Source: Pseudooceanicola aestuarii
GTDB taxonomy: Bacteria; Pseudomonadota; Alphaproteobacteria; Rhodobacterales; Rhodobacteraceae
Direction of reading: 5' to 3'
Length of the DNA: 64,000 nucleotides
Assembly: GCF_010614805.1 (NCBI RefSeq)
Contig: NZ_JAAFZC010000001.1
Location: forward strand, 1,900,001 to 1,964,000
The notes below the pieces were generated by a model that was not told where the DNA came from, searched no databases, and saw only the letters and a list, made by a program, of their open reading frames with translations. This document shows, one piece after another, positions 51,174-59,166 of the stretch. Within the stretch, counting starts at the first letter, position 1; each line of letters opens with the position of its first letter. The translations under genes and the position numbers were made by a program.

Positions 51174-52169
51174 ATGCGAGAAATCACCCTGTCCCAGGCC
51201 GTCAACGAAGCCCTGGCGGAGGAAATGCGCCGCGACGAGACGGTGTTCATCATCGGGGAGGACGTGGCAGAGGCCGGCACCCCGTTCAAGGTGCTCAGCG
51301 GGTTGGTGGAGGAATTCGGCACCGCCCGCGTGGTCGACACGCCGATCGCGGAACCGGGCTTCATGGGGTTGGCAGTGGGCGCGTCGATGACCGGGACGCG
51401 CCCTGTGGTGGACCTGATGTTCGGCGATTTCCTGTTCCTGATCATGGATCAGCTCTGCAATCAGGCGGCCAAGACGCATTACATGTCCGGCGGCAAGATG
51501 TCGGCGCCGCTGGTGGTGCGCACTAATCTGGGCGCCACCCGCCGGTCCGCCGCGCAGCATTCGCAATCGCTGCATGCGCTGGTGGCGCATATTCCGGGGT
51601 TGAAGGTGGCGCTGCCGTCTTCGGCCTACGAGGCCAAGGGGCTGATGAAGACGGCGATCCGCGACGACAATCCGGTGGTCATCTTCGAGGACAAGTTGAT
51701 GTACAACGACAAGGCCCCGGTGCCGGAGGAGGAATACCTGATCCCCTTCGGTCAGGCCAATGTGCTGCGCGCGGGTGCGGACATCACCCTGATCGGCACG
51801 TCCTCCATGGTGCAGGTCTGCGCGGCGGCGGCGGATATCCTGGCCGCCGAGGGGATCAGCGCCGAGGTCATCGACCCGCGCACCATCGTGCCGCTGGACG
51901 AGGCGACGTTGCTGGCTTCGGCCCGCAAGACCAGCCGGGTGATCGTGGTGGACGAGGGCCATCAAAGCTACGGCGTCACCGGGGAGATCGCCGCCCGTAT
52001 CAACGAAAAGGCATTCTATCACCTGGATGCGCCGGTGCTGCGCATGGGGGCGATGGACGTGCCCGTGCCCTTCACCCCCGCGCTGGAGGACCTGACGGTG
52101 CCGACCGCCGAGGGGGTGGCCGAAACCGCACGCAAGCTGATGTCGGGGGAGATGATCCATGCCGCGTGA
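51174..52169 (+). CDS. 2-oxoacid/acetoin dehydrogenase E1 component, beta subunit
   Basis: A 331-residue subunit; the ATG at 51174 follows GAGGAG. It opens REITLSQAVNEALAEEMRRD and has IGEDVAEAGTPFKV, DTPIAEPGFMGLAVGASMTG, GATRRSAAQHSQSLHAL and IDPRTIVPLDEATLLAS. These are the transketolase pyrimidine-binding and C-terminal domains of E1 beta. It forms the alpha2beta2 E1 with the upstream product. The end overlaps the lipoyl protein gene by 11 nt, so stoichiometry is probably set by coupling. Confidence 0.93.
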   Translation: MREITLSQAVNEALAEEMRRDETVFIIGEDVAEAGTPFKVLSGLVEEFGTARVVDTPIAEPGFMGLAVGASMTGTRPVVDLMFGDFLFLIMDQLCNQAAKTHYMSGGKMSAPLVVRTNLGATRRSAAQHSQSLHALVAHIPGLKVALPSSAYEAKGLMKTAIRDDNPVVIFEDKLMYNDKAPVPEEEYLIPFGQANVLRAGADITLIGTSSMVQVCAAAADILAAEGISAEVIDPRTIVPLDEATLLASARKTSRVIVVDEGHQSYGVTGEIAARINEKAFYHLDAPVLRMGAMDVPVPFTPALEDLTVPTAEGVAETARKLMSGEMIHAA

Positions 52170-53562
52170 GGTGATCATGCCCGCGCTTGGCATGGCGCAG
52201 GACAGCGGCACCATCGTGGCCTGGCTGAAACAGCCCGGCGCGGCGGTGAAACGGGGCGATCCGCTGTTCGAGGTCGAAACCGACAAGGCCACGATGGAGG
52301 TCGAGGCTCCCGCCGACGGCTACCTTGCCGACGTGCAGGCCGGTGACGGCGCCGTGGTGCCCGTGGGCCAGGTGATCGCCCGGATTTCCGAGGATGCGCA
52401 GGACCGGGGAACCGCCAGCCCGGCGGACCCCGAAGCGCAGACGCAGGCGTCGGGGGACGCGCCCGACGATCTGCCGCAGGGCGCGGAGGTGATCATGCCC
52501 GCCCTCGGCATGGCGCAGGACACCGGCCAGCTTGTCGCCTGGCACAAGGCGCCGGGCGATGCGGTGGCCGCCCGGGACATCCTGTTCGAGGTGGAGACCG
52601 ACAAATCCACCATGGAGGTGGAGGCCGGGCGCGACGGCTTTGTCGCCGCCCTGTTGGCGCAGGTCGGAGAGGACGCGCCGGTCGGCGCGGTGATCGCCAT
52701 CATATCCGCTGACCGGCCGGAGGCGCCGGTGCAGCGCAGCCTGGCCGACGCCTCCCCGACGCCGGTCCAGCCCCTGACGACGTCCGCAAAGCCGGGTTCC
52801 GCCGCGAAGACCCCCCGCGCCGAGGCGGGCCAGGCCGGACCAGGCGGACCGGCTGGAGCGGGCGGGAAGACCGGGCAGGGCGCGGCTGCCACCGGGCAGA
52901 GCGACGTGACGCCCCCGGCCCCGCCGACGCGCCACGGCACCACGGCAGGGGCGGCCCGTATCCTCGCCTCCCCCAAGGCACGGCGGCTGGCGTTGCAACA
53001 GGGGCTGGACCTGTCCCGGCTGGTTGCCGCCGGCCACCCCCAGCCCTACCACGCCCGCGATATAGAGGTTCTGCGCAGCCTGCCCGCCGTGTCTGACGCC
53101 ACCGCGGCCAGTGCCGCCGCCCGTCACCTGGTGGCTGCGGCCCCGGATGGGCTGGGCTCCTTCATCGCCTGGGCGGCGGAGGAGGCCGGGATCACCGATG
53201 TCGGTGCCATCCTGGCCGGGTTCGCGGCGGCCAGCCTGGGACAGGACATCGTGGTCGCCGTCACCCGCTTCGAGCGGGAACAGCACTACCGGGCCGGCGC
53301 CATCCTGTCCCGGGTCAACCGCACCGACGGTCCGCCCGCCCTGCGCCTGCGCGACTTGCGCGGCACTGCGGTGCGGCAGGTGCAGATGGGGGCCGAAGAC
53401 ATGCCCGTCCTCACCCTGACCGGCGGCACGGCAGGAGAGGATGGCGCGCCGCTTTCCATTACCCTCGAATGCGGGGCGGATCAGCTGTCGCCCCCGGCCG
53501 CGCTGGCCCTTCTTTCCAATTTCGCAGGCCGGATCGGCGACCCGCTCCGTCATCTGCTCTGA
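52159..53562 (+). CDS. Lipoyl-bearing E2-like protein with a degenerate acyltransferase domain
   Basis: A 467-residue protein with E2 layout. There are two lipoyl domains (1-77 and 108-183; lipoyl Lys K43 in ETDKATMEVE and K149 in ETDKSTMEVE), a long Ala/Pro/Gly linker (185-262), a peripheral-subunit-binding domain (266-304, ASPKARRLALQQGLDLSRLV) and a C-terminal remnant of the catalytic domain (315-467). In the remnant the motif that should read DHRxxDG is ECGADQLSPP (437-446), so the catalytic His is gone, while the end GRIGDPLRHLL still fits. It probably carries acyl groups, with catalysis supplied by the 54998 protein. Lipoylated in the cytoplasm (inferred). Confidence 0.86.
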   Translation: MPREVIMPALGMAQDSGTIVAWLKQPGAAVKRGDPLFEVETDKATMEVEAPADGYLADVQAGDGAVVPVGQVIARISEDAQDRGTASPADPEAQTQASGDAPDDLPQGAEVIMPALGMAQDTGQLVAWHKAPGDAVAARDILFEVETDKSTMEVEAGRDGFVAALLAQVGEDAPVGAVIAIISADRPEAPVQRSLADASPTPVQPLTTSAKPGSAAKTPRAEAGQAGPGGPAGAGGKTGQGAAATGQSDVTPPAPPTRHGTTAGAARILASPKARRLALQQGLDLSRLVAAGHPQPYHARDIEVLRSLPAVSDATAASAAARHLVAAAPDGLGSFIAWAAEEAGITDVGAILAGFAAASLGQDIVVAVTRFEREQHYRAGAILSRVNRTDGPPALRLRDLRGTAVRQVQMGAEDMPVLTLTGGTAGEDGAPLSITLECGADQLSPPAALALLSNFAGRIGDPLRHLL

Positions 53563-53579
53563 CCCCGCGGGAGACCGAC

Positions 53580-55004
53580 ATGCAGTTCACCGACCTTTAC
53601 ATCAACGGCGTCTGGCAGCCGGCCGAAGACCGCTTTGACGTGATCAACCCGGCGACGGAGGCGGTGCTGGCGTCGGTCGCCTCTGCCGATATCGCCCATG
53701 CGGATGCGGCGATGGACGCCGCACAGGCGGCGATGGCGGATTGGGCCGCCCGCACGCCCCGCGCGCGCTCCGAGGTGCTGCGCCGTGCGTGGGAGCTGAT
53801 GAACGCCCGGCAGGAGGAATTCGCCCGGCTGATCACCTTGGAAAACGGCAAGGCCCGCGCCGACGCCATGGGAGAGGCCGCCTATGCCGCCGAGTTCTTC
53901 CGCTGGTTCGCGGAGGAGGCGGTGCGCGCCGACGGGATGCTGACCCATGCCCCCGCCAGCGGCGCGCGGATCATGGTGCAGCACCGGCCCGCCGGGCTGG
54001 CGGTGCTGGTGACGCCGTGGAACTACCCCGCCGCCATGGGCACCCGCAAGATCGCCCCGGCGCTGGCGGCGGGCTGTGCGGTGATCATCAAACCGGCCTC
54101 GGAAACGCCACTGACCATGTTGGCGCTGATGCCCCTGCTGGCAGAGGCCGGCGTGCCGCCGGGGCTGGTGAACGTCCTGCCCTCGCGCCGCACCGGCGCG
54201 CTGGTCGATCACATGCTGCACGATCCGCGCGTGCGCGTCGTCAGCTTTACCGGATCGACGGGGGTGGGGCGCAAGCTGTTGCACTCCGCCGCCGATCAGG
54301 TGCTGAAACCGGCGATGGAGCTGGGCGGAAACGCGCCCCTGATCGTGTTCGAGGATGCCGATATCGACGCCGCCGTCGCGGGCACCATGCTGGCCAAGAT
54401 GCGCAACCTGGGCGAGGCCTGCACCGCCGCCAACCGCATCTATGTGCATCACAGCATCGCGCAGGATTACACCGCGCGGCTGAGTGCGGCGATGTCGGCG
54501 CTGAAACTGGGCGATGGCAGCGACCCGTCGGTCGATGTCGGGCCGCTGGTCAATGCCGACACGCGCGACAAGGTCGCGTCCTTTGTCGCCGATGCGCTGG
54601 ATCGAGGGGCGCGTCTGGAATGTGGCGGCACGCAGCCCGAGGGGCCGGGATTTTTCTACCCGCCAACTGTCCTGTCGAACGTGCCGGAGGATTCCGATTG
54701 CGTCCATGACGAGATCTTCGGCCCGGTCGCCGCGATCCAGACCTTCACCGATCAGGACGAGGTGATCGCGCGCGCCAATGACACCGAATACGGGCTGGTC
54801 GCCTATGTCTTCTCAGCCGACATGAAACGCGCGTTGCAGGTTTGCGAGCGGCTGGATTACGGCATGGTGGGGCTGAACCGGGGTCTTGTCTCCGACCCGG
54901 CGGCGCCTTTCGGCGGCGTGAAACAATCCGGACTGGGCCGCGAGGGGGGGCATGAGGGGATGCTGGAATTCATGGAAACCCAGTATATTTCGGCGCAATG
55001 GTGA
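53580..55004 (+). CDS. Aldehyde dehydrogenase (succinate-semialdehyde dehydrogenase-like)
   Basis: 474 residues from the ATG at 53580, behind GCGGGAGA. Catalytic residues are N148 (TPWNYPAAMG), E247 (MELGGNAPLIVF) and C281 (NLGEACTAANRIY). Cofactor residues KPASETP and the loop FTGSTGVGRKLL are intact. The overall pattern is of the GabD/NAD-dependent semialdehyde dehydrogenase group. It lies between the two E2-like genes, 17 nt after the first and overlapping the second by 7 nt. It likely oxidises an aldehyde released in the same pathway, for example from ketol cleavage; this is inferred. Confidence 0.93.
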   Translation: MQFTDLYINGVWQPAEDRFDVINPATEAVLASVASADIAHADAAMDAAQAAMADWAARTPRARSEVLRRAWELMNARQEEFARLITLENGKARADAMGEAAYAAEFFRWFAEEAVRADGMLTHAPASGARIMVQHRPAGLAVLVTPWNYPAAMGTRKIAPALAAGCAVIIKPASETPLTMLALMPLLAEAGVPPGLVNVLPSRRTGALVDHMLHDPRVRVVSFTGSTGVGRKLLHSAADQVLKPAMELGGNAPLIVFEDADIDAAVAGTMLAKMRNLGEACTAANRIYVHHSIAQDYTARLSAAMSALKLGDGSDPSVDVGPLVNADTRDKVASFVADALDRGARLECGGTQPEGPGFFYPPTVLSNVPEDSDCVHDEIFGPVAAIQTFTDQDEVIARANDTEYGLVAYVFSADMKRALQVCERLDYGMVGLNRGLVSDPAAPFGGVKQSGLGREGGHEGMLEFMETQYISAQW

Positions 55005-55903
55005 GCGGTATGGATGACGTGATCGCCGCCCCTTCGGTCCGGGCGCTGGCCCTGAACAAGGGCATCGACCTGGCCCGTCTGGCGCAGCAGTTGGGCCGGA
55101 CCACCATCGCGCGCGAGGATCTGGACCGCGCTCCCGCGCCCGCCGCGGCCGTGGCCGCCGACCAGGCGGAGGGCACGGCCTATTGGCAGGTCGATCACGC
55201 CGCCTACGGACCGGTGCGGGAAGAGCCGCTCAGCCGGTTTGCCCAGGCGGCCAGTGCCAACCTGTCGGCGGCCAATGCCAGGATTCCGCAGGTCACCCAC
55301 CACGACCGCGCCGATGTCACCGCGCTGGAGGCGTTTCGCCAGCGGTTGAAGCCGGAAGCGCGGGCGCGCGGGGTGAAGCTGACGGCCCTGGCCTTTCACC
55401 TGCGGGCGGTGTCACGGGCGCTTCGAGAGTTTCCCCGGTTCAACGCCGCGCTGTCGCCTGATGGCAAGACACTGATACTGAGGGATTATGTCCATATCGG
55501 CATTGCCGTGGACACCGCGCATGGGCTGATGGTGCCGGTCATTCGCGACGCCGATACCAAGGGGCTGTGGCAGATCGCGTCCGAGATTTCGGACATGGCC
55601 GCCCGCGCCCAGGCGCGCAAGATCCGGGCCGATGAAATGGGCGGCGCCTCCCTGACCATCACCAATCTGGGCGGGATCGGAGGGGTGGGTTTCACCCCCA
55701 TCGTGAACCCGCCCGAACTGGCCATCCTGGGCCTGTCACGGCCCGAAACCGTGACCCTATGGGAGGGGGAGGTTCCGCGCCCGGTGTCGATGGTGCCGCT
55801 GGATCTGTCCTATGATCACCGTGTCCTGAACGGGGCGGAGGCCGCCCGGTTTGTCGCTTGCCTGGCCCGCCTGATCGCCGACCCGCGCCGGATGATGGTG
55901 TGA
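54998..55903 (+). CDS. E2-type acyltransferase catalytic subunit without a lipoyl domain
   Basis: A 301-residue protein with a peripheral-subunit-binding domain at 9-45 (APSVRALALNKGIDLARLAQ), a short linker and a full 2-oxoacid dehydrogenase acyltransferase domain (75-301). The active-site motif DHRVLNG (273-279) and SLTITNLGGIGGVGFTPIV are intact. A normal E2 starts with one to three lipoyl domains; none is present here. It presumably forms the E2 core and receives acyl groups from the lipoyl arms of the 52159 protein. An ATG at 55010 is an alternative start. It ends the plus-strand operon. No dihydrolipoamide dehydrogenase gene follows. Confidence 0.88.
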   Translation: MVSGMDDVIAAPSVRALALNKGIDLARLAQQLGRTTIAREDLDRAPAPAAAVAADQAEGTAYWQVDHAAYGPVREEPLSRFAQAASANLSAANARIPQVTHHDRADVTALEAFRQRLKPEARARGVKLTALAFHLRAVSRALREFPRFNAALSPDGKTLILRDYVHIGIAVDTAHGLMVPVIRDADTKGLWQIASEISDMAARAQARKIRADEMGGASLTITNLGGIGGVGFTPIVNPPELAILGLSRPETVTLWEGEVPRPVSMVPLDLSYDHRVLNGAEAARFVACLARLIADPRRMMV

Positions 55904-56047
55904 TGCGATCCCCTCTGGCCGCCGCCGGTGGATGGCTGGGCGGCGAGGCCGGGCGGTCGGGGCAGGGACATTGTCATCAATGGGTTGGCGGGCGACGTTG
56001 ATCCCGATCGCAGGGTTCTCCTGCCGTTGCTGCGCCCGGAGCCGGCT

Positions 56048-56067
56048 GGCTGCCCACAGGGGCAGCC
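56048..56067 (+). terminator. Possible terminator of the dehydrogenase operon
   Basis: GGCTGCCC (56048-56055) pairs with GGGCAGCC (56060-56067) around ACAG, a perfect 8-bp stem 145 nt after the last stop. No U-tract follows. The rest of 55904-56163 shows no gene. Confidence 0.4.
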
Positions 56068-56163
56068 TGTCCGCAGGTCGCAGGCCGTGCCGCGACGACG
56101 GGGCCGCCCGGCACCCGGCCGTTGTTCGTCCCTCGCCCGGCTCTTGTCGGGATCGGATCGGGA

Positions 56164-56592
56164 TCAGGCCGGGGCTTGGCCACGTCGGGGCGGGAACAGC
56201 GTGTCATAGCCCCAGGTGAACACAAAGGCATAGACCATGTAGAACGCGGCAAAGGTCAGCTCCATCATCAGCGCGGTGATCAGCGATACGTTCAGCCACC
56301 AGGCGAAAATCGGCAGCAGCAGCACCAGCAACGTCGCCTCGAACAGCGCGGCATGCAGGATGCGCAGGGCCAGGGTCTTGCGCGTGTCCCCGCGCAGCCG
56401 GTTCAGGGCGTGGTCGAACAGCAGGTTGAAGACGTAGTTCCATCCCGTCGCCGCCGTGGCGCCCAGAAGGGCCAGCATCCCCATGTCGCCCAACGGGTGG
56501 TTGAAGAGCCAGGCGAACAGGGGGGTGACGATGAGAAGGCCGATGATCTCGAAACTGATGGCCTGGCGAATACGATCCGCGGTGCCGCGCAT
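56164..56592 (-). CDS. PACE-family multidrug efflux protein (bacterial transmembrane pair)
   Basis: A 142-residue protein of four membrane helices in two tandem BTP repeats, close to the normal PACE length. Conserved features are SFEIIGLLIVTPLFAWLFNH (with the early Glu), TGWNYVFNLLFDHALNRL (Asn, Asp), the second-repeat Glu in HAALFEATLLVLLLPIFAWW and FYMVYAFVFTWGYDTLFPP. Characterised members export biocides such as chlorhexidine or short diamines, driven by protons. It is a single gene with its own ribosome site (AAAGGGAG), on the minus strand downstream of the ABC/BAAT operon. Confidence 0.92.
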   Translation of the reverse strand: MRGTADRIRQAISFEIIGLLIVTPLFAWLFNHPLGDMGMLALLGATAATGWNYVFNLLFDHALNRLRGDTRKTLALRILHAALFEATLLVLLLPIFAWWLNVSLITALMMELTFAAFYMVYAFVFTWGYDTLFPPRRGQAPA

Positions 56593-56767
56593 GGCAGGGC
56601 TCCCTTTTTGCTTCGGGCCGTCCCGCGTGCTGACCGTCTGGCCGGGCAAGGTCGTCCTTGCCTGCCCTTGATGATGGTCCTGCACCGCCAGAGTTTCAAG
56701 ACCGTGGCAGGGAGGGGGGTGTTGCGGCGACCAAAGGGCGCAGCTGCGGCGTCTCCCGGAAGGGGAT

Positions 56768-56824
56768 GGCCCACGGAACGGGAGAGCCCCGTGGGCCGGG
56801 CCTGAACGTGCGGGCGTTCAGGCC
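56768..56824 (-). terminator. Double hairpin terminating the ABC/BAAT/DUF1684 operon
   Basis: On the minus strand the first hairpin (56824-56815 with 56808-56799, perfect 10 bp, 6-nt loop) includes the DUF1684 stop codon. The second (56768-56776 with 5689-56897 in the same numbering, that is 56789-56797; perfect 9 bp) follows. There is no U-run. Confidence 0.5.
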
Positions 56825-57702
56825 TGCGCGCGCGGTTGATAGGTCTTGGTGCGCGCAACGGTCTGGGCGGGGCGTTTTTCCCCGGCCAGGATCTCAATAT
56901 CCAGGTGGTTCTCCGGCGGGACCAGCGGACAGGTCACGAAATTGGTAAAGGCGCAGGGCAGGGCCACCGCGTAGTTGAAATCTATCCAGTCGATGGTCTG
57001 GCAGGTTTCGTCGGTGAAATGCAGCTCTACCACCCGGCCGGCGCCGTAGGTGACGGGGCCGCTGGTGCGGTCGCGGACATGGGCCACGGGCTGCACGCCG
57101 GTGGCGGTATCCTTGCCGATCAGGATCAGCTCATGGGAGGTGCCGTTCAGCTCGAACCGGAAAGTGCCGATGCGCGGCGTGGCCTCGCGCACGCCGGGTT
57201 CCACCGTTTCGGCGTCATGCTCCACCCGGCCGGAGGGGGTGAAGACGCCGGGCAGCCGCCAGGCCGGATCGTAGTCGAAGGCGGTGACGCCTGCGTCCTC
57301 CGCCCGCGTCGCCTCGCGCGGGTCGCGCACCCGCACACCATAGAGGTTCTGCCCGTCCTGCGTGGTCCGCAGCAGGGTCTCCACCTCCAGGGTGCCGTAG
57401 TAGACCGGGACAGAGGCGCCGTGCCCATAGGTCTGGTTGCGCCCCGGCACGATCTCCACCGGGCCGTCGGGATGCACGCCGTTCACCGACAGGCCCGGTC
57501 CGGTCGCGGGCGGGGTATGGATGATGCGCCCCTCCGCGATCGACCAGGTGCCGGGCAGCAGGTCAAAGGTGACATCGCGGTCGGTTTCTTCCAGCCAGTA
57601 TTGCGCCACCAGCGCGGTCCAGCCATAGGGCCGGAACATGGTGGAGACATGGGCGTGGCGCCATTCGCGCCATTGGCCCGCAAGATGTTCGGTCGTGGTC
57701 AT
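56818..57702 (-). CDS. DUF1684 domain-containing protein
   Basis: A 294-residue protein starting at the ATG at 57702 (MTTTEHLAGQWREWRHAH), behind AAGGAAAG. The second half carries the DUF1684 core: FDYDPAWRLPG, FELNGTSHELILIGKD, and near the end DFNYAVALPCAFTNFVTCPL followed by PPENHLDIEI. The family is widespread but has no accepted reaction. There is no signal peptide. As the last gene of an operon with an ABC importer, an Ldh oxidoreductase and a BAAT-type hydrolase, it is likely an accessory catabolic protein. Confidence 0.86.
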   Translation of the reverse strand: MTTTEHLAGQWREWRHAHVSTMFRPYGWTALVAQYWLEETDRDVTFDLLPGTWSIAEGRIIHTPPATGPGLSVNGVHPDGPVEIVPGRNQTYGHGASVPVYYGTLEVETLLRTTQDGQNLYGVRVRDPREATRAEDAGVTAFDYDPAWRLPGVFTPSGRVEHDAETVEPGVREATPRIGTFRFELNGTSHELILIGKDTATGVQPVAHVRDRTSGPVTYGAGRVVELHFTDETCQTIDWIDFNYAVALPCAFTNFVTCPLVPPENHLDIEILAGEKRPAQTVARTKTYQPRAQA

Positions 57703-57734
57703 GACACTTTCCTTTCGAATGGGTTGGGGTACGC

Positions 57735-59045
57735 TCAGCGGCCCGTGACCGCCCCCAGGAAATCGAGAACGCCGCGCCACGATCCGTCGTCGGCACCGGC
57801 ATTGCCCGCGGGTGTGCCGCCGCTGGTGAACGGCACCTTGGAGACCGGGTGTTCGCGGGTCAGCTGGGTGGTCGGCACGTAGGGCAGGTTGATGGAATGG
57901 CCGGCGTCGTCGAAATCCAGGTGCCGGACAAGGTGGGGATGCCCCTCCGCTGCCAGGGTCGCCACGACCATCTTGGAATAGAGGCTGGAGGGCCAGGCGC
58001 GGTCGTCCCGGCCGGAGATCAACAGGACCGGGCCGGCGATTCGTTCTACCCGGATGCGGGCGGCCTCGAACAGGGCGCGGTCTTTCAGCCCCTCGAAGAA
58101 CACCGAATGGTGCCGGTCTGGCGGCGGATCGCCGTGCCAGGGGTGCCAGTCGACGGCACTGTTGTTCTTCCACAGATGCGGCAGGGGGGCGCCGTCCAGC
58201 AGCCAGGTATCGCCCTGCCAGCCACCGCGCGCCGGATCGCCCGCGCCCTGCGCGCCATGCACCACTGCGCCGGGGACATAGGCGATGACCGCAGAGACAA
58301 GGTCGGGCCAGGTGGCCCCCAGCAGCAGCGACAGCTCTCCGCCGCGCGACTGGCCGCTGACGGCGACGAAGCCGTCGCGCGGGGCAAGCTCCCGCCGGAT
58401 CCAGGACAGGCCGGTGTGGAAATATTCCAACGGCGTTTCTGTGATATGCGGCGACAGGCCCGGCGCCTTGAAATAGCCGAGCGCCAGCGCCTGATAGCCA
58501 TGAGAGGCATAGAGCGCGCCGCGCGCCTCGTTGATGCCGCCGCCCGATCCGTTCAGGACCAGGACCACCGGGTGCGGCCCCGCGCCCGCAGGGGTGAACA
58601 GCGTGCCGACGAGCCCGTCCTCGCGGATGTCACGCCGGGTGACGCCCTCGGCGGCGAAGCGTTGGGTCAGCACGGCCTCTGCCACGGCGCCGTCCTGGCT
58701 GCGGGCCGTGAGCCGGGTTTCCAGCGGGGCCATCACATCATCGGCAAAGACCTCCTGCGCGGTGCCGTCACTGGGGTGCTGGCCCCACAGCAGCCCCATC
58801 GCCGCCACCTGCGCGTAATCGCCGCCCACCGGTGCGTCGCGGGTCAGGTCGACGGTGCCGGCGGCATCGGCCAGGAACGTCGCCTGGCTGTCCCATTCCG
58901 CGCCACCGCTGCGGGTGGTGCGGGCGGAGATGGCGACCAGCACGCCGGGGGTCAGCCCGGTCAGGGCGATTTGGCGCGGGTCGTCGATCAGCCCGTCGGC
59001 CGGGGTAATGCGCAGATCGGGCGTGGCAGGGCCGGTGGCTGTCAT
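57735..59045 (-). CDS. Acyl-CoA thioester hydrolase/BAAT-family alpha/beta hydrolase
   Basis: A 436-residue protein with the two-domain layout of the BAAT/acyl-CoA thioesterase family. An N-terminal beta-sandwich (about 10-130) includes WDSQATFLADAAGTVDLTRD. A C-terminal alpha/beta hydrolase has nucleophile S233 in the elbow GQSRGGE, acid D347 or D348 (SGRDDRAW) and H383 (DDAGHSI). Eukaryotic BAAT uses Cys for amino-acid conjugation; the Ser here favours hydrolysis of a thioester or ester. The Shine-Dalgarno is weak. It lies between the Ldh-type oxidoreductase and DUF1684 genes. Confidence 0.88.
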   Translation of the reverse strand: MTATGPATPDLRITPADGLIDDPRQIALTGLTPGVLVAISARTTRSGGAEWDSQATFLADAAGTVDLTRDAPVGGDYAQVAAMGLLWGQHPSDGTAQEVFADDVMAPLETRLTARSQDGAVAEAVLTQRFAAEGVTRRDIREDGLVGTLFTPAGAGPHPVVLVLNGSGGGINEARGALYASHGYQALALGYFKAPGLSPHITETPLEYFHTGLSWIRRELAPRDGFVAVSGQSRGGELSLLLGATWPDLVSAVIAYVPGAVVHGAQGAGDPARGGWQGDTWLLDGAPLPHLWKNNSAVDWHPWHGDPPPDRHHSVFFEGLKDRALFEAARIRVERIAGPVLLISGRDDRAWPSSLYSKMVVATLAAEGHPHLVRHLDFDDAGHSINLPYVPTTQLTREHPVSKVPFTSGGTPAGNAGADDGSWRGVLDFLGAVTGR

Positions 59046-59105
59046 GTGGGATCCATCTGGTCAGGGGTGTCGGGGTGCTTGGGGTCAGGCACGGGTGGAG
59101 GTGCG

Positions 59106-59149
59106 GAACGGGCGGGGGGCGAAGAACGGGCGGGGCGAAGAACGGGGGG
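59106..59149. repeat. G-rich imperfect tandem repeat
   Basis: GAACGGGCGGGG occurs at 59106-59117 and again exactly at 59124-59135, with a third partial copy at 59140-59149 (periods 18 and 16). It lies in the leader of the BAAT-type gene, where the mRNA would be C/U-rich. No function is evident. Confidence 0.6.
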
Positions 59150-59166
59150 ATAGGGCGTCGGGCGGA

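Noticed and set aside
54998..55903. A frameshift splitting one E2 gene into two
   Set aside because: An entire aldehyde dehydrogenase gene lies between the two E2-like genes, and each has its own subunit-binding and acyltransferase-type domain, so this is a gene pair.
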